From a bacterium (lineage in GTDB: Bacteria; UBP6; UBA1177; JAKLFG01): 64,000 bases of DNA. Positions 1 to 8,731 of this stretch are shown one piece after another; within the stretch, counting starts at the first letter, position 1, and each line of letters starts with the position of its first letter. The notes under the pieces are model-generated. The model made no database searches. It was not told the origin of the DNA and saw nothing but the letters and a program-made list of their open reading frames with translations. The position numbers were made by a program, and so were the translations under genes. Location of the stretch: contig JAKLIW010000001.1 of NCBI GenBank assembly GCA_022709425.1, positions 81,552 to 145,551 of the forward strand. Reading direction: 5' to 3'.

Positions 1-1722
1 GGCGACTGTTCACTGCTGGTCTACAAGGACGGCAATACGGCCGTCGATGTCACGATGACGCTCAACGCGATCGATCTTGCCTCAGGCTTCGCCTACACCG
101 TCTGCCACACTAACTTCCCCGATAAGACCAACTGCGACCAACTTTACAACCCCGGCTTCAACGGCAACGATGCGATAGAACTGGTCTGTAACGGCGTCAC
201 GCTCGATGTTTTCGGCCGGATAGGCGAAGATCCCGGCACCGCCGGGTGGGGCTCCGGCGACATCACCTCCGTCGACCACACCCTGCGCCGTGCCTGCGAC
301 ATCATCTCCGGCGACCCGAACGGAACCGACGCCTTCGATCCGGCGGCACAGTGGGTCAGCTATCCCGACGGCACGATAGACGGTCTCGGCACGCACACCA
401 CCGAGTGCGGCGGCACCGATGACGACGCGATCGTCGCAGATGAAGATACGGTGGTCATCGATGAAGACACCATCATCGTGGACGAGGACACGACGGTGAT
501 CGACGAAGATACGGTCATCGTCGATGAAGATACCGTCGTCACCGACGAAGACGCCGTCACGACCGATACGTTCATCACCGATACGCTGGTCCCTTCGGAT
601 GACGATTTGCTCATGTCGGATGACCTGCTCGATACCGACATCACCTCCGACGATGATGTACCGCCTGTCGACGAACCGGCGGTCGCGGTCAAACAGGGGG
701 AAACCCCCTATGCCAACGACGGTGTCGCCTACGATTTCGGCGAAGCGACCGTCGTCACCGGCACCGTGACACGCGACTTCACCATCGAGAACACCGGCAC
801 CCTCGCGCTCACCATCGACCTGATAACGGTCGACGATACTGTCAACTTCTCGATAGACGATACTCTGACCGAATACACGGTCCCGGCAGGTTCTTCGACC
901 ACGGTGAGCGTCAGTTTCACCCCCGCTACGACCGGCATCATCACTTCATTCCTCACGATAACCAGCGACGATCCGGCCGGCGACTACATCGTCAACCTGA
1001 CCGGCACCGGAGCGCCGGTGCGGCCGCTCCTGCTCGACAATTACGACGGCACCGGTGACCTGACCTACGCGACCGACGGCACGTGGGCGGTCAATGCGGG
1101 CAATTACGAAGGTCAAGCCAGCGGCCTGACCACCCCCGAACACAGCTACGCCTCCTATGACCTGACCAGCTCGATACCGGGGTGGACGCTCGACAAAGCA
1201 AGGGGGAACGAATGGTTCTGCTGGCTTAAAATGAACCGGACCCCCAATGTCGACGGCTGGGGAACCGACCTGTTTTCCATGGCGATGATACTCGCGGCAG
1301 ACAACGCCGACTTCAACGACAACACTACGAAAGGCTATGCGGCAGGATTCAAGAGCGACGGCTCTCTGGTGGTCTTCCGGTTCGACGCCGGCATCACCAA
1401 CGCGAACACCGTCCTGCCGGGGACCTCGACCGAACTGGCGGACTCGGGGTATGATTACCTCAACACCGACGGCGGCGTCAATGTCTATGTTGAGCTCAAG
1501 AACGGCGGCAAGTGGGCCATCTATTACAAAAAGGGGACGCAACTCTCCGACACTGAAGCTCGAGACAAGACGAAGTACACCGACGGGAATGTCACCTCGG
1601 CCGCAGCCGATGAGACCTACACCGGCATCGGGTACAAGTACGCCGGATGGGCCTACGCACACAAGAATAGCGCGAACCATGTGGCGCTGTTCGACAACTT
1701 CGGTGCCGGCATGACCGAATGA
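1..1722 (+). CDS. Secreted lamin-tail / HYDIN-type surface protein (5' end outside window)
   Basis: The reading frame is already open at base 1, so the gene starts left of the window; the ATG at 55 is internal. 573 residues are visible. Residues about 1-135 resemble a lamin-tail domain (GNDAIELVCNGV, GWGSGD, DHTLRR). Residues 140-215 are a run of EDTxxxDEDT units. Residues 229-340 look like a choice-of-anchor/HYDIN-type Ig-like domain (DFGEATVVTG, ENTG, FTP, ITSDDPAGDY). The rest, to the stop, looks like a beta-rich lectin-like domain. It is probably a secreted or surface protein. It lies 23 bases before the next lipoprotein gene, which has the same Asp-rich style. It lacks the GCGC tail found on two proteins near 40-45 kb. 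Exact function unknown. Confidence 0.75.
   Translation, partial: GDCSLLVYKDGNTAVDVTMTLNAIDLASGFAYTVCHTNFPDKTNCDQLYNPGFNGNDAIELVCNGVTLDVFGRIGEDPGTAGWGSGDITSVDHTLRRACDIISGDPNGTDAFDPAAQWVSYPDGTIDGLGTHTTECGGTDDDAIVADEDTVVIDEDTIIVDEDTTVIDEDTVIVDEDTVVTDEDAVTTDTFITDTLVPSDDDLLMSDDLLDTDITSDDDVPPVDEPAVAVKQGETPYANDGVAYDFGEATVVTGTVTRDFTIENTGTLALTIDLITVDDTVNFSIDDTLTEYTVPAGSSTTVSVSFTPATTGIITSFLTITSDDPAGDYIVNLTGTGAPVRPLLLDNYDGTGDLTYATDGTWAVNAGNYEGQASGLTTPEHSYASYDLTSSIPGWTLDKARGNEWFCWLKMNRTPNVDGWGTDLFSMAMILAADNADFNDNTTKGYAAGFKSDGSLVVFRFDAGITNANTVLPGTSTELADSGYDYLNTDGGVNVYVELKNGGKWAIYYKKGTQLSDTEARDKTKYTDGNVTSAAADETYTGIGYKYAGWAYAHKNSANHVALFDNFGAGMTE
418..570 (+). repeat. Asp/Glu-rich coding repeat (DEDT units)
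   Basis: Degenerate in-frame repeat encoding units such as DEDTVV/DEDTII separated by D or ID. It joins the lamin-tail-like and HYDIN-like domains and is probably a flexible, acidic linker. Similar Asp/Thr-rich linkers occur at 1.8-2.1 kb, 39.8-39.9 kb and 44.7-45.1 kb. Confidence 0.8.
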
Positions 1723-1745
1723 TATAAGAATATAGGGAGAAACCG

Positions 1746-2429
1746 ATGACCAAGTATTTTGTCGTTTTTTTCAGCGCGCTCTTATTCATCGCCGCCTGTT
1801 CGAGCGACAACAGCGCGAGCGACAACGAGAACATCCCCGACGAATTGACGCCGACCGACGACACCACTGCAACGGCCGATGACGCCATCCCCGCAGACGA
1901 AGACACCGTTATTCCGACCGACGACGCCGTAGTGCCCACTGATGAGGACACTGTCATTCCGACCGACGGTGACGAAATCATCACCGACGAGGCGGGCGAC
2001 GATCTTCTGACCGACGAGGAACACGAAGGCGGCGGAGACAAGGATGACGCCGTGGTCAGCGACGACGATAGCGTAGTGGCCGATCCGGTCGCCTGCTGTG
2101 TGGAGATCGTGAAGGAATGGTGGCGCTGCGCCGTCGAGGTTTATAAGAGCGATCAGGCGACCGCCTGCAAAGACTGCGTCGCGGGGCTTGCCGCCTGCAC
2201 CGATTTCCTGCCGCTCGATACCGAATGGGCCTGCGCCGCCTCCTGCAACGACATCTGTCCCGCCGGTTCGGTGCACGAGAACGACGATACCGTCGGCAAG
2301 GGGCTGGGACAGTCGCGCCGCGCGGTGGCCACCGAATATTGCACCTGGATGACCGACACCGCCTGTTCTTATGAACCGGCCGACTTCACCGGGCTCGGCT
2401 CGACCGAACCGCTCAGCGCCTGTTTCTAG
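1746..2429 (+). CDS. Asp-rich, Cys-containing lipoprotein
   Basis: 227 residues. The signal peptide ends in a lipobox (LLFIAAC, Cys18), so the protein is probably lipid-anchored. Residues 30-115 are Asp/Thr-rich (DEDTVIPTDD, ITDEAGDDLL), and the C-terminal half has many cysteines (CCVEIVKEWWRC, CKDCVAGLAAC, CAASCNDICP) that could form disulfides. The RBS is AGGGAG, about 6 bases before the ATG. It is sandwiched between a secreted adhesin-like gene and a TonB receptor gene (12-base gap), probably in one transcript. The acidic linker resembles the frameshifted lipoprotein at 39.5 kb, including the shared phrase DEAGD(D/E)LL. No function can be assigned. Confidence 0.8.
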   Translation: MTKYFVVFFSALLFIAACSSDNSASDNENIPDELTPTDDTTATADDAIPADEDTVIPTDDAVVPTDEDTVIPTDGDEIITDEAGDDLLTDEEHEGGGDKDDAVVSDDDSVVADPVACCVEIVKEWWRCAVEVYKSDQATACKDCVAGLAACTDFLPLDTEWACAASCNDICPAGSVHENDDTVGKGLGQSRRAVATEYCTWMTDTACSYEPADFTGLGSTEPLSACF

Positions 2430-2441
2430 GGAGTTCTGTCC

Positions 2442-4790
2442 ATGATCGATCTGCTTCTGGCTGCCCTCCTCTCGGCCACCGAGGGCGAACCGACCGCCGC
2501 GGCGGTCGACGACGCCGCGAAGAATACCTTCACCATGGGCGAAGTGGTCGTCACCGGCGAACGGATAGCCAACATCGAGAAAGCCGGGACCACCACCGTC
2601 ATCACGGGCGTTCAGTTGGAAGAGCGCGGTGTCAAGACGCTCGACGAAGCGCTCGAACTGGTCCCCGGCGTGCAGGTCCAACGACACACCAAGGGATTCG
2701 CCCGCATCAAACTGCGCGGTTTCGAACAGGACAAGGTGATGATACTGGTCGACGGCGTACCGATGAACGATGTCTATTCGACCGATGTCGATCTCTCCTC
2801 GATCCCGGTCCGCAATATCGCCAAGATCGTCGTGAACCGCGGCGTCTCGTCCGCCCTCTACGGCACCGACGGGGCGGCGGGGACGGTGAATGTCGTCACC
2901 AAGCGGCCCGACAAGCCCTTCGTCGACGCCAAGGTCGAATACGGCGCACCCGACAGCGCATCGGTATCGGCGGCCCACGGCAACGCGGTCGGCGACTTCT
3001 ACTACTGGCTCACCGGCACCTACGACGAGTACGGCGGTTTCACCCCCTCGGCGGCGCTCACCCCAGAAAAACGGCTCGAATGGTTCAACAAGATCATCCG
3101 CTACGACCGGTTCGGCCTCACCTACGACGAGGTGACGATGCCGGCCAAGGAGCAGTACATCTTCGACGGCGGTGTCTGGGACCACGAATACCACCGCAAG
3201 GGGACCTTCGGCCTCAAAGGGGGCTGGCGGATAACGCCCGAACTCGAGACGGGTCTTTCATCGAGCCTCTTCATCTACTCGGGGCGGACCAACACCTACC
3301 AGTCGACCTGTTCCAGCGACTACAACATCGCCAAGGAAAAATGGTCCTCGAACTCGCGCCCGTGGTTCACCGACGACATCGCCCACCTCAAAGACTTCGC
3401 CCTGCGCAACCGCGCCTTCGTCTATCCCCTCCTCTACCGCGTGACGGTATCGCCCTACCTCGACGCCCGCTGGGGCGACTTTTCGCTCAAGGCGAATCTG
3501 TGGTATTTCCGCAACTACGCCGAGCAGGAGGGCTACGCGACCGCCGACCACCGCCTGCCCAAGGACCTGCCGTCGCTGTTCACCGACAAGAACAATGCGG
3601 CGCTCTATGAACCGTTCCGCGACATCAAGACCTACGGCAGTCTCGGCTTCCGCATCATGCCGTCGTACAAGTTCAGCGACTGGTACCGGCTCAACCTCGC
3701 GCTCCACTACCGCTACGACACCTTCGACGCCGACGAAGCGGCGGTGTCGGCGGCCCGTTCGCCGCAGATCGTCGCGGCGGCCGGCGGGAACGACCCCTAC
3801 CCCATCACCGAGATCGGCGCCCACACCTTCTATCTTGCCGTCGAGGACGAACTGAAGGCGGGTCCCCTGCGCGTGACGGCCGGTTTTTCGTATGACTCAC
3901 AGAAGATAGAATACTTCCGCGTCCGCACGGCACCCGATGCCTTCGGCGACGCCTACATCGTGAAAGACGACTCGATGATCTTCGGCACGCGCGATTCGTT
4001 CAATCCGAGTATGGGGCTCACCTACGACGCGGTGAAGGATCTCCTGCTCCTGCGCGGCGCCGTATCGATGCGGACCCGCTTCCCGAACCTCGGCGAATAC
4101 GCCAAGGTCGCCTCGGAGTCGCTCGACGCCGGACTTCGCCCCGAACGGGCCTACAACGCCAACGCCGGGTTGGAGTTCTTTTTCCTCGACCGGCGGCTTT
4201 CCGTCCGTTCCGACTATTTCATATCGGTCATGAACGACCGCATCGCCAAGATCAACCGCGACGATCCGCCGGTGAACATCAAGAAGATGGTCGCGCAGGG
4301 GACCGACACCGTCATCACCGCCGACTTCAAACACCTCGCCGGGATGGTCGACCTGACCGCCTCGCTCACCCACACCTTCCTCCACACCCGGAACTACGAC
4401 CGGTCGCCCGAAGAGACGGTCAATAAGGGTAAGTACATCGAATTCACCCCGTCGCAGCAATTGCTTGGAGAACTCCGGATCGCGGTCGACACGCCACACG
4501 ACATCTTCCGGCGCACCACCTTGTCGGTCTGGGGCAGTTGGCTCTACGGCGAACTCATCTACACGATGCGTGAAGCGCCTGAGGAGTACGCGCCGTTCGA
4601 CACGAAATACTGGGAGGCGTCGACGCTCCACAACCCGCTGATGCTGAGTGTCCGGGTGTCGCAGGAACTCTGGAAGTATTTTGAGCTGTCGTTCACGGTG
4701 AAGAACATCCTCGACGACTACGCCGCCGACCCGTTCAACCCCGGCCCCGGCCGCACCTTCTCGCTCGAAGCGGCGGTTAGCTGGGAGTGA
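2442..4790 (+). CDS. TonB-dependent outer-membrane receptor
   Basis: 782 residues, normal for the family. A short signal-like N-terminus is followed by a TonB-box-like segment (GEVVVTGERI), a plug domain at about 40-160 (TLDEALELVPGVQV, RIKLRGF, ILVDGVPMND, GTDGAAGTVNVVTKRP) and a 22-strand-type beta-barrel. It should import a siderophore, cobalamin, sugar or similar ligand across the outer membrane with TonB-ExbBD energy; the ligand cannot be read from the sequence. It ends FSLEAAVSWE, and a near-copy of this 3' end occurs 1.2 kb downstream, beyond the DUF1016 gene. It probably shares a transcript with the two upstream surface-protein genes. Confidence 0.92.
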   Translation: MIDLLLAALLSATEGEPTAAAVDDAAKNTFTMGEVVVTGERIANIEKAGTTTVITGVQLEERGVKTLDEALELVPGVQVQRHTKGFARIKLRGFEQDKVMILVDGVPMNDVYSTDVDLSSIPVRNIAKIVVNRGVSSALYGTDGAAGTVNVVTKRPDKPFVDAKVEYGAPDSASVSAAHGNAVGDFYYWLTGTYDEYGGFTPSAALTPEKRLEWFNKIIRYDRFGLTYDEVTMPAKEQYIFDGGVWDHEYHRKGTFGLKGGWRITPELETGLSSSLFIYSGRTNTYQSTCSSDYNIAKEKWSSNSRPWFTDDIAHLKDFALRNRAFVYPLLYRVTVSPYLDARWGDFSLKANLWYFRNYAEQEGYATADHRLPKDLPSLFTDKNNAALYEPFRDIKTYGSLGFRIMPSYKFSDWYRLNLALHYRYDTFDADEAAVSAARSPQIVAAAGGNDPYPITEIGAHTFYLAVEDELKAGPLRVTAGFSYDSQKIEYFRVRTAPDAFGDAYIVKDDSMIFGTRDSFNPSMGLTYDAVKDLLLLRGAVSMRTRFPNLGEYAKVASESLDAGLRPERAYNANAGLEFFFLDRRLSVRSDYFISVMNDRIAKINRDDPPVNIKKMVAQGTDTVITADFKHLAGMVDLTASLTHTFLHTRNYDRSPEETVNKGKYIEFTPSQQLLGELRIAVDTPHDIFRRTTLSVWGSWLYGELIYTMREAPEEYAPFDTKYWEASTLHNPLMLSVRVSQELWKYFELSFTVKNILDDYAADPFNPGPGRTFSLEAAVSWE
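4758..4790 (+). repeat. 3' end of receptor gene, copy 1 of a duplicated 33-base segment
   Basis: Codes FSLEAAVSWE plus stop at the end of the TonB receptor. It matches 26 of 33 bases with 5950-5982, which codes FSLEAAFSWD plus stop. The two copies bracket the DUF1016 gene. Confidence 0.75.
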
Positions 4791-4811
4791 GTCGCACCAC
4801 GATTTCTTTTC

Positions 4812-4839
4812 TTGATATATTTCCAGCCCACGCTAGAAT
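4812..4839 (+). promoter_or_regulatory. Sigma-70-type promoter for DUF1016 gene
   Basis: TTGATA at 4812-4817, 16-base spacer, TAGAAT at 4834-4839, in an A+T-rich gap 51 bases before the ATG at 4891. It separates the DUF1016 gene from the receptor operon. Confidence 0.6.
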
Positions 4840-4890
4840 CGGCATGTCTGTCGGGAGAAAGGATCTCTAGGTGTGTGAGGGAAATGGGAT

Positions 4891-5940
4891 ATGGCAAACC
4901 AAATGATCGCACCCGGTTATGCCGAACTTCTAGAACAGCTTAAGAGCCAGATACGCTCGGCGCGTGCCCGAGCCACGCTGTCAGTTAACCGCGAACTCAT
5001 CTACCTGTACTGGAAGATCGGCAACACCATTCTGGAAAGACAAAAAGAGGAAGGTTGGGGCGCGAAGGTCATCGAGCGGCTTGCGGAAGATCTGCGAATC
5101 GAATTCAAAGACATGAAAGGGTTGTCGCGTGCGAATCTGTCCTATATGCGCGCCTTCGCCGAGGCATATCCGGAAGAACAAATTATCCAGCAGCTTGCTG
5201 GACAATTGCCGTGGTTCCATAATGTGCTTGTTTTTACTAAGGTAAAGAATCGTTCGGAACGCGAATGGTATCTGCGCGCCTGCATAGAGAACGGGTGGAG
5301 CCGGGCGGTGCTGGAAGCGCAGATCGAAACAGGTCTGCATGAACGCACCGGCAAGGCCGTGACCAATTTCAGCCGTACCTTGCCCGCGCCTCAATCCGAG
5401 TTGGCGCAACAGATAATGAAAGACCCATACAATTTCGATTTTCTCACTACACAGGATGCCTTGCTTGAACGCGATCTCCAACGGGGACTGCTCGAACATT
5501 TGAGAGACTTCATGGTCGAATTGGGTGTCGGCTTCGCTTTTGTCGGAAGTAATTATCATCTTGAGGTCGAAGAAGAGGACTTTTATCTCGACCTTCTCTT
5601 TTACCATTTGAGGCTTCGTTGCTTCGTGGTGGTGGAACTCAAGAACACCATATTCAAACCCGAATATGCCGGTAAACTGAATTTCTATCTTTCGGCCGTT
5701 GATGACACCCTGCGCCATCCGCAGGACAACCCTTCCATCGGACTGCTTCTGTGCAAGGGAAAAAAGAAGCAACTGATAGTCGAGTACTCGTTGCGGAAGG
5801 TACACCAACCCATCGGAGTGGCGGAATATACTCTCGCGAAGGCGTTGCCCGATGAACTGAAAGGGGCATTCCCCAGCGTGGAGGATCTGGAAAAAGAACT
5901 CCAGCGCATGGACGATCCGATGAAGAAAAAACCGATCTAG
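4891..5940 (+). CDS. DUF1016 / YhcG-family PDDEXK nuclease-like protein
   Basis: 349 residues, usual for the family. The N-terminal DUF1016 domain (about 10-170; LIYLYWKIGN, GLSRANLSYMRAFAEAYP) is followed by a PDDEXK-type nuclease domain with D234 (DLLFYH) and E249-x-K251 (VVVELK), and the conserved tail YAGKLNFYLSAVDD. Family members are predicted DNA nucleases, often in mobile or defence contexts and near restriction-modification genes; none is seen here. Base composition is lower in G+C than its neighbours (5221-5280 has 27 G+C of 60, against 38 of 60 at 37501-37560 in a native gene), which suggests transfer. It sits between two copies of a receptor 3' end and has its own promoter. Confidence 0.9.
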   Translation: MANQMIAPGYAELLEQLKSQIRSARARATLSVNRELIYLYWKIGNTILERQKEEGWGAKVIERLAEDLRIEFKDMKGLSRANLSYMRAFAEAYPEEQIIQQLAGQLPWFHNVLVFTKVKNRSEREWYLRACIENGWSRAVLEAQIETGLHERTGKAVTNFSRTLPAPQSELAQQIMKDPYNFDFLTTQDALLERDLQRGLLEHLRDFMVELGVGFAFVGSNYHLEVEEEDFYLDLLFYHLRLRCFVVVELKNTIFKPEYAGKLNFYLSAVDDTLRHPQDNPSIGLLLCKGKKKQLIVEYSLRKVHQPIGVAEYTLAKALPDELKGAFPSVEDLEKELQRMDDPMKKKPI

Positions 5941-5949
5941 GCAATATCC

Positions 5950-5982
5950 TTCTCCCTCGAAGCGGCATTCAGCTGGGATTAG
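5950..5982 (+). pseudogene. Remnant 3' end of a second outer-membrane receptor-like gene
   Basis: Directly after the DUF1016 stop, and in the same frame, the sequence reads FSLEAAFSWD then a stop. This matches 8 of 10 residues of the TonB receptor C-terminus at 4758-4790. No start or other coding part of this copy remains. It may be the residue of a tandem receptor paralogue replaced by the DUF1016 gene, or a scar of insertion. Confidence 0.6.
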
Positions 5983-6042
5983 AACGGTCCCGGACCTCGC
6001 AGAACACCCTCGACCCGGCCGAATCTATAAAAATGAAAAAAG

Positions 6043-6071
6043 TTGCATGACAACTCTCAAAATCTTATTAT
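6043..6071 (+). promoter_or_regulatory. Sigma-70-type promoter for the homing-repeat protein gene
   Basis: TTGCAT at 6043-6048, 17-base spacer, TATTAT at 6066-6071. The TTG at 6043 is better read as the -35 hexamer than as a start codon. The predicted leader to the ATG at 6112 is about 34 bases. Confidence 0.6.
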
Positions 6072-6111
6072 CTCTCTTGTGTGTCGAATAAAGTTAGAGG
6101 AAGGCAAAATT

Positions 6112-6957
6112 ATGAAAGAATTCACGCGCAAAAAAATTATCGAAGCCGCGAAAGAAGCGGAGGCAACAAACGGAGCTCCAATTTCATCCCGCGACTTTGC
6201 GAGGATTACTGGAATCAGCCCGTATCACATTTATCGACTTTTCCCAGACGGTGGATGGCGCGAGGTCAGAAAACTAGCTGGTCTTGAACGGCATCCTGGA
6301 GACACATCGGCAATCGCAGACGATCAACTGATGCGAGAATTCAATCGCGTCGCGTCTGAGCTAGGCAAAATTCCCACATGGACACAGTTTGCGGCACATG
6401 CGACCATTTCAGCCGATGTCATTCGAAGGCGACTAGGAGGGTTACAAGGGACTTTGAAACATTATCGGGCGTGGCTAGAAGAAAACGAACCGAACTCACC
6501 ACTATTGGAACATCTTAAGAGTCGTTCACGACATGAAATCCCGGCACCACCACAGCAGATTCCCGCAAGTATTTCTTCTAATAGCTCCTCCGCACAATGG
6601 ACTAAACTTAATGGCCCCACCTTTGGAGCTCCAATCAACTTTCGCGGACTTCGCCATGCGCCTATTAATGAACAAGGGGTGGTTTTCCTGTTTGGAATGG
6701 TCAGTTATGAATTGGGATTCATCGTTGAAGCGGTTCACGCAGCGTACCCTGACTGTGAAGCTAAACGATGTGTCGACCAGAAGCAACAACGATGGCAACA
6801 TATTCGAATCGAGTTCGAGCATTCGAGTAGCAACTTTCGCGTTCACGGACACGACCCCGCAAATTGCGATGTCATTGTTTGTTGGGAGCATGACTGGGCG
6901 GATTGTCCTCTCGAAGTAATCGAATTGCGGCGCGTCATAGATGAACTGGAAGGATAA
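6112..6957 (+). CDS. Homing-endonuclease-associated-repeat protein with nuclease-like C-terminal domain
   Basis: 281 residues from the ATG at 6112, chosen because of the GAGGAAGG RBS just upstream; the in-frame TTG at 6043 lies in the promoter. The N-terminal part has two repeat-like units with YRLFPDGGWREVRKLAGL and a second copy ending GGLQGTLKHYRAWL; these are HTH-like units often attached to HNH homing endonucleases. The C-terminal part (about 190-281) has AAYPDCEAKR, RIEFEH, HGHDPANCDVIVCW and LEVIEL, which resembles a PDDEXK-type restriction-like core. No HNH motif is visible. The composition is A+T-rich (24 G+C of 60 at 6661-6720). Probably acquired; the target is unknown. Confidence 0.65.
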   Translation: MKEFTRKKIIEAAKEAEATNGAPISSRDFARITGISPYHIYRLFPDGGWREVRKLAGLERHPGDTSAIADDQLMREFNRVASELGKIPTWTQFAAHATISADVIRRRLGGLQGTLKHYRAWLEENEPNSPLLEHLKSRSRHEIPAPPQQIPASISSNSSSAQWTKLNGPTFGAPINFRGLRHAPINEQGVVFLFGMVSYELGFIVEAVHAAYPDCEAKRCVDQKQQRWQHIRIEFEHSSSNFRVHGHDPANCDVIVCWEHDWADCPLEVIELRRVIDELEG

Positions 6958-7024
6958 AAGCCATAATAACTAAGTTGACTATCATGCGTGAGAATCGCTC
7001 TTCGTTACGGATTCAACATCAGTT

Positions 7025-8731
7025 CTATATCCGCACCACGATCGCGGTACGGTCAAGCACTGACTGATCTTTTGAGACGATGATGACGGTCGGAATGTCG
7101 TGGACCGCCTCGAAGAGCGCATCGAGTCTGTTTTTATCCATCCCGTCGCAGAGTTCGTCGATGAGGAGTATCCGGGGCCGCCGCAGGATGGCGCGCGCCA
7201 ACACCGCCTTTTCGCGCTGACCCTGCGCCAGCAAGCGTCCCCCCTCACCCACCGAGGTCTTCAGCATATCGTCGGCGATGTCGAGCGCGGCGGTCACGGC
7301 GGCAAGCGTCGCCTCGTCGCCCGCGTCGTTGCCGTATCGCAGGTTCTCGGCGACCGTCCCGGCGAAAAGGGCGCTGTCGGGTCCGGCGTAGGCGACGAGT
7401 TTACGCCATTCGGCAAGCGGCAGGTCATTCAGCGGCGTCCCGCCGTAGGTCACCGTCCCGACGGTCGGCTCGTAGAAACGCTGAATGAGGGCGCAGAGCG
7501 TCGTTTTGCCCGATCCCGAGTTGCCGGTAAGAGCGGTCACTCCCTGCGGAAATCGGCACGAAAAACCGACGAAGAGCGCCGGCATCCCCTCGTAGCGGAA
7601 CGAGAGCCCTTCCATCTCCACCGTCCCTGCGGCAGGAATGTCGGCGCTTCCCTCCGGCTGTTCTTCCTTTTCGTCGAAGAGGCTGAATATCCGGCCGGTG
7701 CAGACCAGCGTATTGTAGAGTTCGCCGAACGCGGCCGCCACCTTCTTGACCGGCTTGTAGGCCTGTTGCATGAGGTAGAGGTAGAGAACGACATTCCCGA
7801 GCGTCGTATCGCCCGCGACGAGCCGCCCCGCGAAGTAGATGAAGACGAGCGAAACGCCGATCATCCCGATCAGTTCGTTTGACGGTTTCATGAGGTACTT
7901 GAGCCGTATCATCCGGACAAAAAGCCCGTAGTTGCGATCGACCAGCGCGTCGAAGATGCCCCTCTCGGCCGCCTCGGCGCCGAGCCCCTTGATGGTCCGT
8001 AGGTTGCGCGTCCTATCCTGCATCACGGCGGTGTAGTCGCCCACCGTTTCGCTGATGTCCCGGCCGACGCGGCGGATGCGGCGCGAAAAACGGGTGATGA
8101 GGAGCCACGAGAGCGGGAAGAAGAGCATCGTGAAGAGCGTTATCTGCGGGTTGATGACGAACATCACCGGCAGGAAGACGAGCATGTAGACCGCCGTGCG
8201 CGCTATCTCGATGAAAAGTTCGAGCACCCTCTCGAGCGTCGTCACATCGTAGGTGACGCGTGAAACGAGGTCGCCGGAACGCGACCGGTCGTGGAACGCG
8301 AGCGGGAGCCCCAGCAGTTTGGCGAACACCTCGGAGCGGAACCGCTTGAGGATGCGCTGTATCGCCGAATTCATGCATATCTCGCGGGTGTATTCGAAGA
8401 TCGCCTTGAGGAGGTACAGGACGATGACCGCCAGCGCGAGGTAAAGCATCGCGCGGTAGACCTCGTCGGCGCCCGACACGACGGTGTCGAGCAGTTTGAA
8501 GCGCCCCTTACTGCCGGGGAACGGTATCTTGATCTTGAACGGTATCTCGACGATGCCGTCGCCGCCGTGCTTGAAAAAGCGGCTGATCTCCTCGATGCCG
8601 TCGGTGAGCATCTTGAGTATCGTACCGGTACCCACCTCGACCAGCCCCATCAGCGCCGTGAAGAGGATGCCGCCGCCGATGAGCCGTTTCTCGCGCCACA
8701 GATAGCCCAAGAGGCGTCGTGTAGTGGTCAT
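7025..8731 (-). CDS. ABC exporter half-transporter (MsbA-like) with degenerate ATPase motifs
   Basis: 568 residues from the ATG at 8731, preceded by GGGGGAGGAG; the ATG overlaps the upstream stop (ATGA). Residues 1-330 form the six-helix exporter domain; 360-568 are the nucleotide-binding domain. Walker A is intact (GNSGSGKTT, about 403-411), and Walker B reads ILLIDE. Other key motifs differ from the norm: the Q-loop Gln is missing (AYAGPDSALF), the signature is LAQGQ instead of LSGGQ, and the switch His is replaced (IIVSKDQS). It may need a partner subunit or have reduced ATPase activity. A periplasmic-side insertion with GGDGIVEIPF lies between helices 1 and 2. The substrate is unknown; it is the last gene of a three-gene operon. 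Confidence 0.88.
   Translation of the reverse strand: MTTTRRLLGYLWREKRLIGGGILFTALMGLVEVGTGTILKMLTDGIEEISRFFKHGGDGIVEIPFKIKIPFPGSKGRFKLLDTVVSGADEVYRAMLYLALAVIVLYLLKAIFEYTREICMNSAIQRILKRFRSEVFAKLLGLPLAFHDRSRSGDLVSRVTYDVTTLERVLELFIEIARTAVYMLVFLPVMFVINPQITLFTMLFFPLSWLLITRFSRRIRRVGRDISETVGDYTAVMQDRTRNLRTIKGLGAEAAERGIFDALVDRNYGLFVRMIRLKYLMKPSNELIGMIGVSLVFIYFAGRLVAGDTTLGNVVLYLYLMQQAYKPVKKVAAAFGELYNTLVCTGRIFSLFDEKEEQPEGSADIPAAGTVEMEGLSFRYEGMPALFVGFSCRFPQGVTALTGNSGSGKTTLCALIQRFYEPTVGTVTYGGTPLNDLPLAEWRKLVAYAGPDSALFAGTVAENLRYGNDAGDEATLAAVTAALDIADDMLKTSVGEGGRLLAQGQREKAVLARAILRRPRILLIDELCDGMDKNRLDALFEAVHDIPTVIIVSKDQSVLDRTAIVVRI

Noticed and set aside
6043..6111. Longer start (TTG) for the homing-repeat protein
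   Set aside because: The TTG is part of a TTGCAT -35 box; a good RBS precedes the ATG at 6112.
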